From the NCBI GenBank assembly GCA_963700745.1, contig CAVOYT010000015.1, positions 1 through 64,000 of the forward strand: a DNA stretch of 64,000 bases, written 5' to 3'. Shown one piece after another: positions 8,774 through 19,211 of the stretch (positions within the stretch are counted from its first letter, which is position 1; every line of letters begins with the position of its first letter). A program made the translations under genes and the position numbers. The notes beneath the pieces were generated by a model. It worked only from the letters and a program-made list of their open reading frames with translations, was not told the origin of the DNA and did not search any database. This stretch comes from UBA10649 sp963700745. Lineage in GTDB: Bacteria > Actinomycetota > Actinomycetes > S36-B12.

Positions 8774-9367
8774 ATGAGAACTGCTGCACCGCTGCTACTG
8801 CCCCTCTTTCGGTCTGCGAACCAGGGCCGGATTCTGGCAGCGCTGTACCTGTCCGATCACGAGAAGTCGATTGCCGACCTAGCGGACGAACTGTCGGTGC
8901 CCTATGCGACCGTGCACCGCGAGGTCGGTCAGCTGCTGTCCGCCGGCCTCCTCGTCGAGAACCGGGTAGGCAACTCCCGGCTCATGGGGCCGAACCGAGC
9001 CTCCCCCTTCTTCCCACCGCTTCACCAACTGCTGGAGCTCGCGTTCGGCCCGGTGCCGCTGCTGCGAACCGAGCTCGACGCCATCGACGGCATCTCCGGT
9101 TCCGCGATCTTCGGCTCGTGGGCACACCGTGCCCTGGGGCAGCAGGGAGCCCCGCCCGCTGACATAGACGTCCTCGTCGTCGGTACACCGGACGCTGCAC
9201 TCGTCTACTCCGCCTGCTCCCGAGTCGGGCAAATCGTCGGACGGCCGGTGAACGCCACGATCCTCACGGAGGCTGAGTGGAACGAAGCGACCCCGTTCCT
9301 CGAGGAGGTCCGGCGCGGTGGCATGCTCACCGTCACCGGCACACTGGGCGACTCGGAGGTCGCATGA
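8774..9367 (+). CDS. HTH-nucleotidyltransferase (MNT) antitoxin
   Basis: The N-terminal part (about residues 15-80) is an ArsR/MarR-like winged HTH: GRILAALYLSD, SIADLADELSVPYATVHREV, LLSAGLLVENRVGNSR. The C-terminal part is a minimal nucleotidyltransferase with GSWAHRA followed by PPADIDVLVVG, the G-S...D-x-D active site. The ATG at 8774 is chosen over 8717 because it sits 7 nt after the -10 box. The stop overlaps the start of the HEPN gene (ATGA, 9364-9367), so both are translated from one mRNA. MNT/HEPN pairs act as toxin-antitoxin systems in which the MNT protein modifies and silences the HEPN RNase. The fused HTH would add transcriptional autoregulation. Confidence 0.8.
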   Translation: MRTAAPLLLPLFRSANQGRILAALYLSDHEKSIADLADELSVPYATVHREVGQLLSAGLLVENRVGNSRLMGPNRASPFFPPLHQLLELAFGPVPLLRTELDAIDGISGSAIFGSWAHRALGQQGAPPADIDVLVVGTPDAALVYSACSRVGQIVGRPVNATILTEAEWNEATPFLEEVRRGGMLTVTGTLGDSEVA

Positions 9368-9817
9368 CACCCTCCCCTCTCACGTCGCTGCAGCAGGAAG
9401 CAGTTGCCGCCCTCGTCGAACGGGCAAGGCTCACCACAAGCCCGGTCGATGTCGCGAAGGCCCGAGCGGTTCCTCGCCATGGCCGAGGCCGCACTCGAGG
9501 AACTCGCCCACATCCGTGCTCAGTCCGTGCGCTACGACGTCGCCTACAACGCAGCGCACGACATCGGTGAAGGTCTGTTGGCGGCCTACGGCTTCCGCAC
9601 GGCGTCCGGTCCTGGCCAGCATGCCACCGTCGGCCTGTTCCTCGTGGCGATCTGCCGAGGCACAGACGCCGAGACAGCAGCGCGGGGGTTCGACATCCTC
9701 CGCAACACCCGCAACCAGCTCCGCTACGGCGCCAAGCAGATCGGTACCGCGGAGTCCGGCTTCGCCATCGAGACCGCCACGGCACTTCTCGCGCAGGCCC
9801 GCACGGCGATTCAGTAG
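9364..9817 (+). CDS. HEPN-domain protein, putative toxin of the MNT pair (one frame change)
   Basis: Starts MTPSPLTSLQQEAVAALVE at 9364, overlapping the MNT gene by 4 nt. After a frame change near 9460 it continues RRPERFLAMAEAALEELAH, YDVAYNAAHDIGEGLLAAYG, HATVGLFLVAIC and ends in ALLAQARTAIQ. This is an all-helical HEPN-like fold. The segment RNTRNQLRYG occupies the place of the RNase motif, but the canonical R-x4-6-H histidine is not present; instead an R-N-x-R-N-x3-Y pattern is seen. The protein may therefore use a variant active site or act as the nucleotidyltransferase substrate only. Function by association with the HTH-MNT gene. Confidence 0.7.
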
Positions 9818-10373
9818 CGACTGCCAGGCTGCCGTGGTCGCCAGTCACGAGGCTGGCCTTGCTCGGACTACTAGGTGCGTTTTGGACCCTGCAGATCGCC
9901 ACGCGCCTGCATGTGTTCTTCACACCCTCCGTGACTGCCCGCCGCGTCGTCACGTTCCATTCGGGGCGTGGGAATGACCTCGGGTCTGCCTTATCTTCCG
10001 CCCATGCACGCTGGCCACACATGGCTCTGCACGGCTTAGCATGGCCGAAAGCCGTTTAGTACCAATAACACCATGGGGCCTCAATCTAGAGGTGAGTCGG
10101 CGGAACGTCGGAAGGCCGGCGGATCGACCCCGTCCCTGACCACTCGAAGTCCCCTCCAGCGCACCGACTTTCGGCGCCTGCCCTTCCTGCCAACTCAGCG
10201 GGAAATGGCGTCTGCCTCTTCCTTTCAAGCGCACGAGCGCACAATCCGTGGGCCGGTGGCTCGAAACCGGGTCAGGCTCCGTCTGCCTGGATCGCGGCGG
10301 GAGCGGATGGCCGCAGCGCACGCTGTCCGCGGCACGTGCGAGCGTTGCGTGTGTCGGTCCGTGCCGTGGCATC
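9818..10373. other. Intergenic region containing repeat copy 2
   Basis: No coding frame with recognisable features. Holds the second ~160-bp repeat (9951-10117) and, to its right, about 250 bp in which I see nothing specific. The convergent GNAT gene ends at its right border. Confidence 0.5.
9951..10117 (+). repeat. Diverged intergenic repeat, copy 2 of 3
   Basis: Contains CATTCGGGGCGTGGG near the left end, TCTGCCTTATCTTCCGCCC, CGAAAGCCGTTTAGTACC (10046-10063) followed by AATAACACC, and GTCGGAAGGCC at the right end. The copy at 20733-20902 matches this order and spacing best; the copy at 3590-3747 is more diverged. Confidence 0.6.
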
Positions 10374-10918
10374 TCAGTGGTTGGGTGGTGCCGGTTGACG
10401 TCGGTCGTTCGGCTTGATCATCGCGCAACGGAGGGAAGCCTCGATGCCTGGCCGCGAAGCCTCGTGCTCCATGGTCCGCGCCAGTTCAGGCCCGATCTGG
10501 TCGTCCGGCAGAACCTCGTAGCCGAGACGCAGGTAGTACGGAGCGTTCCACGGAACGTGACGAAAGGTCGTCAACGTGGTGGCGGGGCAGCCAACCGTCC
10601 GACCCCACGCCTCCACGAACTCGATCATGGCCCTGCCGATGCCCCGCCCGGCGTAGTCCGGAGCCACCGAGACCTGGGCGACGTGGGCGTTTCCGTCGAT
10701 CACCTCTGCAGTGATGTACCCCGCAACCTGCGCTGAGACGCACGTTACCCAGACGCGTTCCGCTGCAACGGCCTCCCCGAGGTCTGCGATCTTCGGCACA
10801 TCCTCGGCGACTGCCGACATGCCGACGGCGTGGAACAACTGGCCGGCCTCGACCTCAACATCGACCAGGCGTTGCAGGTCGGCTTCAGTTGCCAGTCGGA
10901 TGGTGGAGACGTGCACGA
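10374..10918 (-). CDS. GNAT-family N-acetyltransferase
   Basis: Acetyl-CoA-dependent transferase fold. Starting from the GTG at 10918 the protein reads VHVSTIRLATEADLQRL, the usual first strand and helix, then VAGYITAEVIDGNAHVAQVSV (strands 4-5), APDYAGRGIGRAMIEFVEAW (the acetyl-CoA binding R/Q-x-x-G-x-G/A loop), and TFRHVPWNAPYYLRLGYEVL, with the PYYxRLGY motif typical of the C-terminal half. The open frame continues to 11141 but those residues are arginine-rich and unrelated, so the internal GTG is preferred. The acceptor substrate is unknown. Downstream lies repeat copy 2; upstream is the C-terminal end of the large regulator gene on the same strand. Confidence 0.85.
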
Positions 10919-11150
10919 CGACAGGCTGCCACACGGACTGTGATCGGCAGCCCGCGAAGAGCATGCCCGGTGATCGTCGCTTGGTGATCGCAGAAGAGCG
11001 GCCGCCGTGGAACGGCGCCGACGGAGCGCCCATTCCCCGGGTGGAGCGTGGGCCCGACCGCTGCCAACACGATTCACCGTACTCGCGCCGTGGCAGGCGG
11101 CCAGCGCATGATTGCTCGTCGAGCGATACGCGCCCACTCACGTCAGGCCA

Positions 11151-14100
11151 TCATGTCGGCAGGGTCAGCGGCTGCAGGAGGCGCTCCAACGTGGTGCGCA
11201 TGAACTCCAGGGCCGCACGGTCGTCGGGCAGGTCGAGTGCGGCCTCGCCGTCCAGAACCTTGGCTGGCTCGTCGACCAGCAGGCGCCACCCTGGCCCGTC
11301 CAGAAGATGGCTGGACTCCAGGTGAGCGAGGACGGCCGCGCCCTCGGCCGTCCGACCGGTGGCCGCCATCATCGTGACGAACTCTATGCAGTCCATCATC
11401 CCCGCCTGCATGTTGTCGGTGTCCAGGAGCTCGTCGATGTGGTCCCGCAGGATGCGGAACGCCCGGATGCGCCCCCGCGCCGGAGGAGGCGGCTGGCGCG
11501 GGCCTTGACCAGCGGCTCGGACGGCGTGTGAGTCCGCGGCGGCAGGTCGATGTTGACCCCCTCGGCGAAGCATCGGTCGGCCGTCGCCGTGCTCCCTCCG
11601 GAACAGCGCCGAATAGCCGCGCAGGAACAGGGCCCAGTTCAGGAAGGTCGGCGGCCCCTGTCGCCGAAAGCGCTCGATCAAGTTCGTCGAGCAATGCGTC
11701 GGCCCGATCGACATCGCCCAGATTGAGTCGGGCGGCCGCCACGTTGATCTCGGCCCGCTGGGCCATGTGCGCGTCGTCGCGGGCGCGGAACTCGGCGCGC
11801 GGCAAGGGGGGCCCACCTCGCCATCAGGGAGTAGTCCTCGGTCACGATCGCGAGCATGGTGCACGAGGACGTGGTCGGGTTCGCCGTGACGAGCCGCCAG
11901 CCGGTCGAGTCGCCCCTACGGGTCCTGCGTCATCGAGTATCGGTTGGCGGCGGTACAGGCCGAGAACGCGCGTGTCCACGTCCTCGCGGGGACGCGGCCA
12001 GCAACCTCTCGCCCCAGTCCCCGAGCTCGTTCGCGCTGCGGACGGTACCCCGGGGAGAGTATGTTCGCGAGGAGGTCCCTCGCCAGGTCCAGCTGCCTAC
12101 GAGTGCACGCCCAGTCGAAGGCCGATCGCAGATTGGGCCACAGTTCCATGAGCCGGGCTACTCCCTCGCTCTCCTCCCAGCCGGCCAGTTGCGCGTGAAT
12201 GCCAGTGACCTCGCACCAGCACCAACGGGCGTGGCGCTCGGCCACAAGCTCGGCGGTGCCGGCCTCCTCGAGCCGTTCTCTGCCGAACTGGCGGATGGGC
12301 TCCAGGAGGCGGAACCGTCTGCCGAGGGGCGGCATGACTCCACCACGACGAGCGACTGCTCGGCCCACCTGTCCGAGGGTGTTGGCCACGTCACGGACGT
12401 CGTCCCCGCCAGCGACCCATTCGGCGGCGGCGAGGTCGAAGGGCCCCGCGAACGTTGCTTACAGGCGACGGAATACCGCGCGCTCGTCGGGCGCCAAGGT
12501 TGGTACCACCATTCGATCGCCGACCACAGCGTGCGATGTCGCTCCGCCCCGCTGCGCCTGGTGCGCCGTCGAGGACCTGCATGCGGTGCCCCAGTCGTTC
12601 GCGCAAGTCCTCTATGTCCATGCTGGCCGCCCTTCCGGCGGCCAGTTCGATGGCCAGTGGAATACCGTCCAGCCGCTCGCAGATCTCGGCAACAGCCGCT
12701 CGATGCCCCTCCGGGTCATACGTCGCGTCGAACGAGCGGGCCCGCACGGCGAACAGTTGCGCCGAGGCGTACTGGTCAGCGGCGGGACCGTGATGACCCG
12801 CTCATCGGTCAATCCGAGCCGCTCGCGGGACGTGGCCAGGACGCGAACCTCGGACAGGCCGCGAGCACGCGTGCCGCGAGGTCGGCGACGGCGTCCACCA
12901 CCTGCTCGCACTCGTCCAGCAGGAGCAACGCGTTCCTGAGCAAGCACCAGGCCTGCTCTACGACCCGGCTGGTGAGCTCGGTGCCCTGCCGCTCCGACAC
13001 ACCTAGGACCTCGGCGACCACTCGCGGGACGTCCGCCGGAGCATCAATCGTTGCCAGTTCGACCAGCCACCCCTCGCGTGGAGCGAGGTCGCGAGCCACG
13101 GCCAGCGCCAGACTCGTCTTCCCTATGCCGCCCGGACCGACCAGGGTCACAAGGCCGTGAGAGGCGAGCGCTGAGACAACCCGGCCGTGCTCCTGGTCAC
13201 GCCCCACCAGTCGATTGAGCCGGCCGGGGATGTTGCCGCGGTTGCGGTCCTCGGTCAGGAGCGGTGGGTGCTGGCCCGCGCTGATCTGGAGGATCCGGAC
13301 CTCCGAGGTCACGCCATCGAGCGCCCACCTCCCGAGGTCGAGGTGGGAGCCCGCGACCCGCAGCAGGGCCGTTGGCTCCGATGCGAGCGTCTGGCCGCCA
13401 TGGCCGACCGCGGCGAGCCGAGACGCGAGGTGGACGGCCGACCCGAAGTAGGTCCCCCCGTGCTGCTCGGCTTCGCCGGTGTGCAGCCCCACACGACAGC
13501 GGATCTCGACGGCCGGCAACCTGGCTCGACTCGAGCATGTGGACGTCAGCAGCCCAGGAGGACGCCTGCTCAGCGCTTGGCGAAACAGACCCCGAAGGAG
13601 TCCCCGACCTGGGCAAACACGCTGCCCCCATGGCGCTCGCTGATCTCCCTGACGCGCGCATGGTGCGTCGCCATGGCCGATGCCATCTCCGTCGCGTCGC
13701 GCGACCAGAGGTCTGACGCATCCACGACGTCGACGAAGGCGAAGGTCACGGTGCCCGTGGGAAGGGCGGTCTGCTCTCGGGGTCGCGACGCGGCGGTCCG
13801 CGACAGCTCCGGATCCTGACGCAGGATGCGCTCGTGGGAGCTCTTGCAGCCGACTGCTGGGCTCGACGCCCAACGCGCCGGCCAACTGCTCACGAGCGGC
13901 CCGGTACGACGCCAGGGCGTCGGCCTGACGTCCGACTCGGTACAGCGCGGTCATGAGGAGTGCCCACAGTCCCTCGCGGAACGGGTGGGTCGTGGTCAGT
14001 GCGCTCAATGGACCCACGCACGCGGCCGGGTCGGACTCGACCCGCGACTCCAGATCCAGCTCGACGGCAGCCAGCCATCGCTCGGTCAACTCCACGCGGG

Positions 14101-14527
14101 CGAACTCCAGCCCCGGTGACTCCAGGCCTGCCAAGGGATCCCGCGGTCCACTCCGCCAATGCCTCCTCGAGGTCGCCCTCCTCGAGGAGGTGCTCGAAGC
14201 GGAACACGTCAACCGAGTCCGCAGGGAGCTCGAGTCGGTAGGCACCCGGGGTGCGGCTGATCGAGCCTGACCCCAGCACCCCGCGAATCCGTGCCAGGTA
14301 GGGACTGGACAGGGTGCGTTCCGCGGTTCGCGGTGGGTCCTCGCCGCAGACCGCGTCCACGAGGCGCGGAACGGGGACCGGCGAGCCCACGTTAGGGCTA
14401 GGGCCGCGAGGACGATCTGGCACTTGGCCGGTCCGACATCCAGCGGCGACCCGTCCGCGGCCAGCGCCTGCACTTCCCCAAGCAGCCGGATCCGGACGGT
14501 TCGAGCGGGCCTCGAGCGAACGGCCAT
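11151..14527 (-). CDS. SARP-type regulator with nucleotidyl cyclase and STAND ATPase domains (multiple frame changes)
   Basis: A roughly 1,100-residue regulator readable only by switching frames many times. From the N terminus: a DNA-binding OmpR-like domain (RTVRIRLLGEVQALAADG at the start), a bacterial transcriptional activation (BTAD) domain with FREGLWALLMTALYRVGRQA and ALASYRAAREQLAGALGVEP, a class III cyclase domain (GTVTFAFVDVVDASDLWS, HGGSVFAQVGDSFGVCFA, RCRVGLHTGEAEQHGGTYFG), a P-loop ATPase (LVTLVGPGGIGKTSLALAVA, LLRNALLLLDECEQVVD, VRVLATSRERLGLTDE), the helical arm (LDGIPLAIELAAGRAAS, FRLLEPIRQFGRERL), and a C-terminal helical repeat part ending LERLLQPLTLPT. The start is the ATG at 14527. 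Such AfsR-like proteins activate secondary metabolism or stress genes. The cyclase motif keeps the first metal aspartate (FVDVVD). Confidence 0.75.
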
Positions 14528-14685
14528 CGGTCCACGGTAGCGGGAGACCCATGCCCGCCAATGGGGCCGTCGCATCAATCGGCCACCGATCTGCCCATCG
14601 CGGCTCAGGCACAACAGCCACGCGACATCGACACAACATGTTCCGGAGACCGTGGGCACATCACCGCCGACCGGAGGAGACCGAT

Positions 14686-15651
14686 ATGCAAGCCCTCGCC
14701 CATGCACCTACGCACCGCCGCAGAGCCTGGTCGTGCGGAACCGGCCCGACCCTGCCCTTGACGAGCACACCGTCCTGATCCGCGTGCGCGCGGCCGGCGT
14801 GAACCGCGGCGACGCGCTCGCCGCCGAGGGCCTGCCGTACGCCACGCGGCTGACCTCCGGCCTGGGTCGGCCCAAGCGGACCTGCTCGCCCCGGCCGGAC
14901 GCTGGCCGGCACCGTCGAGGCCGTCGGGGGCGCGGTAATCGACCTGAGCCCCGGCGACCCGGTGGTCGGCTGGGCCGAGGGAGCCTTCGCCGAAGTCGCC
15001 GTCGCCCGACCGGACCTGCTGATCCGGAAGCCGGAGGCCCTCACCTTCGAGCAGGGGGCCGCCATCCCCACGGCCGCGGTCACCGCCCTGCAGGCACTCA
15101 AGAAGGCCCCGTCCGTCGCCGGCCGGCACGTGCTCGTCCTGGGTGCCTCCGGAGGCGTGGGTACCTTCGCCGTGCAGATCGCCAAGGCCCTCGGGGCCGA
15201 GGTGACGGCCGTGGCCAGCACCCGCAACGTCGAACTCCTGCGATCCACGGGTGCCGACCACGTCCTCGACTACACCCGCGATGACGTCACCGGGCAGGAC
15301 GGCCGATTCGACGTCGTCGTCGACCTGGTGGGCCGGGAGCCGCTGATGAGCGCCCGGCGGGTCCTGAGGCCCAAGGGAACGTTTGTGGTCGTCGGCGGTC
15401 CCAACCCTCGGTCCCTCACCGGCGCGGGGCGGTTCGTGCGCGCAGCGCTGTTGTCGCCCTTCGTGTCCCAGCGGCTCACGCCCCTGTTCGCCACCCAGGA
15501 CAGGGCCGCGCTCGAGGAGGTCATGGGCCTGGTCTCGGCCGGGCACGTCCTCCCCGTCATCGACGCCACCTACGACCTGCGGGACGCGGCGGACGCCCTG
15601 CGGTACGTCTCGGCCGGGCACTCACGCGGCCGCGTCGTGCTCGCCGCGTGA
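14686..15651 (+). CDS. Zinc-independent MDR oxidoreductase (quinone oxidoreductase-like)
   Basis: Medium-chain dehydrogenase/reductase that should reduce a quinone or enone with NAD(P)H. The ATG at 14686 follows GGAGGAG (14673-14679). The N-terminal GroES-like domain is seen in pieces after frame changes near 14715 and 14880: LVVRNRPDPALDEHTVLIRV, RAAGVNRGDALAAEG, then LAGTVEAVGGAVIDLSPGD. The coenzyme domain is intact: AAIPTAAVTALQAL, HVLVLGASGGVGTFAVQIAK (Rossmann loop), GADHVLDY and FDVVVDLVGR. No zinc-ligand pattern is visible. It is directly followed, 55 nt later, by the DUF4386 gene on the same strand. Confidence 0.85.
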
Positions 15652-15706
15652 CAGGCCGCGAACTCGCACCATTCCCCGAAACCGTCCCTCACGAAGGAGC
15701 AATGCC

Positions 15707-16495
15707 ATGACATCGACGATCCATCCAGCAACCACGACCATTGCCGCAGCCACGACGGCCGCCCCGCCCGAGCGAGCCAGGCTCCTGCGCCTCGCGCGCT
15801 TCGCCGGAGTCCTCTATCTCGCCATCTTCGTGATCTACCCGCTAGCCACCATGGCGCGGTCGATGCTCGTCGTGCCAGGCGACGCGGCAACCACGGCCTC
15901 GAACATCGCCGCCAGCGAGTCCCTGTTCCGCTGGGGCCTGGCCGGAGAGGCCACCGTCATCGTCATCGAGATCATCCTCGCTGGGGTGCTGTATGCCCTG
16001 TTCCGGCCCGTGAGCCGAGCGGCGTCCTTGGCGGCCGCGCTGGCCCGTGCCGGAGAGGGCGTGGTGATGGCGGCCGGGAACCTCGTCACCGGCGTGATGA
16101 CCCTCGTCATGATCGGCGGCGGGGGCTACCTCACCGCCCTGGGAATCGAGCAGCGCGACGCCCTGGCGCTGGCTTACCAGGACGCGAACGCCTATGTGGT
16201 GTTGATCTGGGGACTCTTCTTCGGAGTGCATCTGGTGCTGCTCGGCTGGCTCGTGCATCGTTCGGGGTTCGTGCCCCGCGTGATCGGAGTGCTGCTGCTC
16301 GTGGCCGGCATCGGCTACCTCGCGCAGAGCTTCGGCGTCCTGGTGGCGCCTGGACTGGCCGGACCCATGGAGACCGCTGTGCTGATCCTCGCGGTGCCCG
16401 GCGAACTGGCGATTGCCGCGTGGCTCCTCGTCAAGGGGGTCGACGTCGACGCGTGGACGCGGCGGGCCGCCGCCGCTCGCGACTCGCATCTGTGA
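15707..16495 (+). CDS. DUF4386 integral membrane protein
   Basis: A 262-residue protein with a short Thr/Ala-rich N tail and about six or seven transmembrane helices, for example AGVLYLAIFVIYPLATM, ATVIVIEIILAGVLYALF, VVMAAGNLVTGVMTLVMIGG, VLIWGLFFGVHLVLLGWLVH and VIGVLLLVAGIGYLA. The layout R-L-A-R-x-A-G at the first helix and an E-x-x-L-A-G-V-L-Y-A-L second helix is what I associate with DUF4386. The function of the family is unknown. The ATG at 15707 has GAAGGAG about 8 nt upstream. It forms an apparent operon with the preceding MDR oxidoreductase gene and the following hydrolase gene (11 nt apart). Confidence 0.8.
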   Translation: MTSTIHPATTTIAAATTAAPPERARLLRLARFAGVLYLAIFVIYPLATMARSMLVVPGDAATTASNIAASESLFRWGLAGEATVIVIEIILAGVLYALFRPVSRAASLAAALARAGEGVVMAAGNLVTGVMTLVMIGGGGYLTALGIEQRDALALAYQDANAYVVLIWGLFFGVHLVLLGWLVHRSGFVPRVIGVLLLVAGIGYLAQSFGVLVAPGLAGPMETAVLILAVPGELAIAAWLLVKGVDVDAWTRRAAAARDSHL

Positions 16496-16505
16496 GGGCG
16501 GCTCG

Positions 16506-17850
16506 ATGTCCAGGGCACTGAGGGTCACGAGCACCGCGGTCGTCGCCGCTGGCGTGCTGGCCGTGATGGCGCTCGGCCTGATGGTCCATGCGGCGTCTGC
16601 GCTGCTCGCGTTCACTCCGAGTGGCGTCGTCCGGGACGGCTCGCAGCCGGAAAGGGCGGCCACGCCCTACTCGGCCCCTGGGCGGCATGCGGTCGGGATG
16701 CGATCGCTGCCTGCCCAGGGGCGCAGCCCGGCGTTGACCGTCTGGTATCCGGCGATGCCTCCCCTCGATCCGTCGGGCGGGCATCGGCCAGCGGGAGTGC
16801 GCTACGCGTATGGCATGACCGCGATCGATCCGGGCGCGAACGTGGCCCTCGCGACCTACCCGGGTCGCGCCATCCCTGCCGCAGCGACCGATGTCGCTGC
16901 GGGGCCCTACCCGGTCGTCGTCCTCTCGCCTGGGTTCGCCATCGGTGTCTCGAGCTACGGATGGCTCGCCGAACACCTCGCCTCGCACGGATTCGTCGTC
17001 GCCGGCGTGCGCCACGTCGAGGCGCTGAACCCCGAGGAGCTCTGGAAGGCCACCGCTGACCGGCCCAGAGACGTGACACTCGCTCTCGACCGGATCGCGG
17101 ACGAGTCGGCGTCGAGCGGGCCTCTGGCAGGCTTGCTCGACATCGATCGGGTCGCCGTGCTGGGACACAGCTATGGGGGCTACACGGCGCTGTCGGTCGG
17201 CGGTGCCCGGCTGAGCACCGCTGAACTGCTCACGGCGTGCGAATCGGACGGGGGGCCGCACGGCGTTCTGAGCCTGCAATGCGACGCTCTGGTGCCGCAC
17301 CTCGACGAGCTCGCCGCCCGCTGGGGACTCTCAGCAGTTCCATCGGGCGCGTGGCCCACGCCGGGGGATCCGCGGGTCGATGCCGTCGTGGCGTTGGCCG
17401 GCGACGCTGCGATGTTCGGAGCGGAAGGGCTCGCGAGCGTCAGCGTTCCGCTCCTGGCCATCGGCGGGACGTCGGACGCGGACGCCCCCTTCGTCTGGGG
17501 GACCCGGGCGGCGTACGAGTACGCGACGAGTCCCCGCAGGGCCGAGGTCGCCTTGGTCGGTGCCGAGCACCTGGTGTTCGCCGGGGCCTGCGAGGCGCCC
17601 AGGATCGCCCTCAGCGGTGATCGAGACCCCGTTCTGCGGCGACCCGGCCTGGGAGCGCGACGACGCCCACCGCGTCGTCGCCCAGTATGCGACGGCATTC
17701 CTGCGTGCCGAGCTGAGCAGCGATCGTCACGCACTCAGTCAGACTGGCATCCTCGGACGTGCCCCCTTCCGCATCTGTGGAGTATCGCCAGCAGGGCTAC
17801 GACGCCAGACCGCCGCCGAACCGCATCCGAACGAGAGGAGCCAGCCATGA
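16506..17850 (+). CDS. Secreted or anchored alpha/beta hydrolase (PAF-acetylhydrolase-like)
   Basis: Begins MSRALRVTSTAVVAAGVLAV with a hydrophobic signal or anchor segment. Then RSLPVQG-like lead (MRSLPAQGRSPALTVWYPA), PYPVVVLSPGFAIGVSSYG (strand and oxyanion region), WLAEHLASHGFVVAGVRHVE, and the nucleophile elbow VAVLGHSYGGYTALSVGG with the catalytic serine in GHSYGG. The acid (near DAVVALAGDA and LLAIGGTSDAD) and the histidine (VGAEHLVFAGAC) follow. Near 17620 the frame changes to read VIETPFCGDPAWERDDAHRV; the exact C terminus near 17800-17850 is unclear. The layout resembles bacterial platelet-activating-factor acetylhydrolase-type esterases. Substrate unknown. Confidence 0.78.
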
Positions 17851-18257
17851 CCCCACCTGTACGGCAAGCTACGACTGGTGGTCGCCACACCTGATGCCGA
17901 TGCCGCCGTGTCCTTCTTCACGGACGTGCTCGGCATGCCCGTGGAGGAGGCCTACGACGGACCCGACGGTGCTCGTGTCACCGTCCTGGGAGCTGGACGC
18001 GCCACCCTGGAGATCGCGAACCCGGCGCAGCAGCGATACATCGACGACGTCGAGGTCGGTCGTCGGGTGGCGGGCAGGTGGCGCGTGGCACTGGAAGTCG
18101 ATGACGCCCAGGGCGCGAACGACGCGGCCCTGGCAGGCGGTGCCGCAGCGGTCGCGCCCCCGACCCGCACCCCGTGGGACTCGATTAACGCCCGCTGGAC
18201 GCACCCGGGGGCATCCACCTCACGCTGTTCCAGGAACTGGCCGAGGAAGGGACCTGA
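17847..18257 (+). CDS. VOC-family (glyoxalase/dioxygenase fold) protein
   Basis: One-domain vicinal-oxygen-chelate protein. The ATG at 17847 follows GAGAGGAG. After a frame slip near 17855 it reads HLYGKLRLVVATPDADAAVS, FFTDVLGMPVEEAYDGPDGA, VTVLGAGRATLEIANPAQQ, then VAGRWRVALEVDDAQGAND. A second slip near 18190 gives the natural end PGGIHLTLFQELAEEGT at 18257. The E at ATLEIA and the HLTLFQE strand end hold the usual metal-ligand positions. Members detoxify methylglyoxal, fosfomycin or bleomycin, or bind the drug; the substrate cannot be told here. Confidence 0.72.
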
Positions 18258-18424
18258 CGCCTCAGCACCGGTCAGTCGACCCGAAGGTCGACGCCGGGCT
18301 CGCGGGCCCATCGACGCACCACCATCGTACCCGACTTGACCAGTCACCCGTTTGCCATCGTCGAGCGAGCGAGGCACCCCGCTGCGGCGTAGCGTTCACA
18401 ACGGTCCGCAGCCAGGGGGTCGTC

Positions 18425-19065
18425 ATGAACGGGATGCGTCGCGCAGCATTCGTCACGGCTGGCGTCATGGCTGTCGTCGGTCTCGCCGTGCCAACGTCCG
18501 TCGGCGCCCATGCCGCACCTGCCGGCGACGTGGCCGCCACGACCGCCCCGCGGCCCGCCGTTCGACACCGGGGTGGGCAAGCCGATCACCCGCACGGTGT
18601 TCAGCAGCCCGGACGGCACGGTCTCCTGCCGTCGCGTCTACACCGAGATGGTCTGGCTCGAGTGCCTGCTCCGGGAGACGGAAGAGATCGTCCGCTTCGG
18701 TCCCGACGAGTCCTGGATCGATGTGTCCTGCACGGCACCGCAATCAGTCCGAGACGTGCCGGCTGGCCTTCGGCGCGATCGTCATCACGCCGGCGACGAG
18801 GGCTGCCGTCGCGCGGTTCGCCGGCGCCCGACGGGTCCCGCTCGAGCGGCTCATCGAGCTGGGTCGGCGCACGCTGCCGTACCCGGTGTGCATCGCGGAT
18901 CCCAATCTCGGGCTCAGCTGCTCGATGATGATGGACGACAGCGTCGGCGAGCAGATCTACCTCGGACTCGCGGGGAGCGTCTGGAACTGCCCCGGCTACG
19001 AGTACGTCGACGGCGAGACGGCCATCCCGAAGGGACATGACCGCTGCCGGGTCATCCGTCCGTGA
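18425..19065 (+). CDS. Secreted protein of unknown function (two frame changes)
   Basis: The start MNGMRRAAFVTAGVMAVVGL is a Sec signal peptide ending near VGAHAAPAG. The mature part has to be read in three frames: FDTGVGKPITRTVFSSPDGT and CRRVYTEMVWLECLLRETEE, then CRLAFGAIVITPATRAAVA, LPYPVCIADPNLGLSCSMMM and GSVWNCPGYEYVDGETAIPK up to DRCRVIRP at 19065. Several cysteines (at least seven) suggest disulfide bonds outside the cell. I do not recognise the family. The changes of frame fall near 18560 and 18740. Confidence 0.5.
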
Positions 19066-19211
19066 CCACCGCGCGAGCGCGGAGCACTGACGCCGACACC
19101 GCACGCCTGCCCAGCGATCGTGCCGTGGACAAACCCTTGTAAATCGCCCATGCGCGTTGGTAGCGTTCGCGCAAGCCGCGGCGAGAGCCGCGCATAGGAA
19201 AGCCGCCCCCC

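Noticed and set aside
3590..10117. Integron attC sites as an explanation of the repeats
   Set aside because: No convincing pair of complementary R boxes, flanking genes point both ways, and no integron integrase is present.
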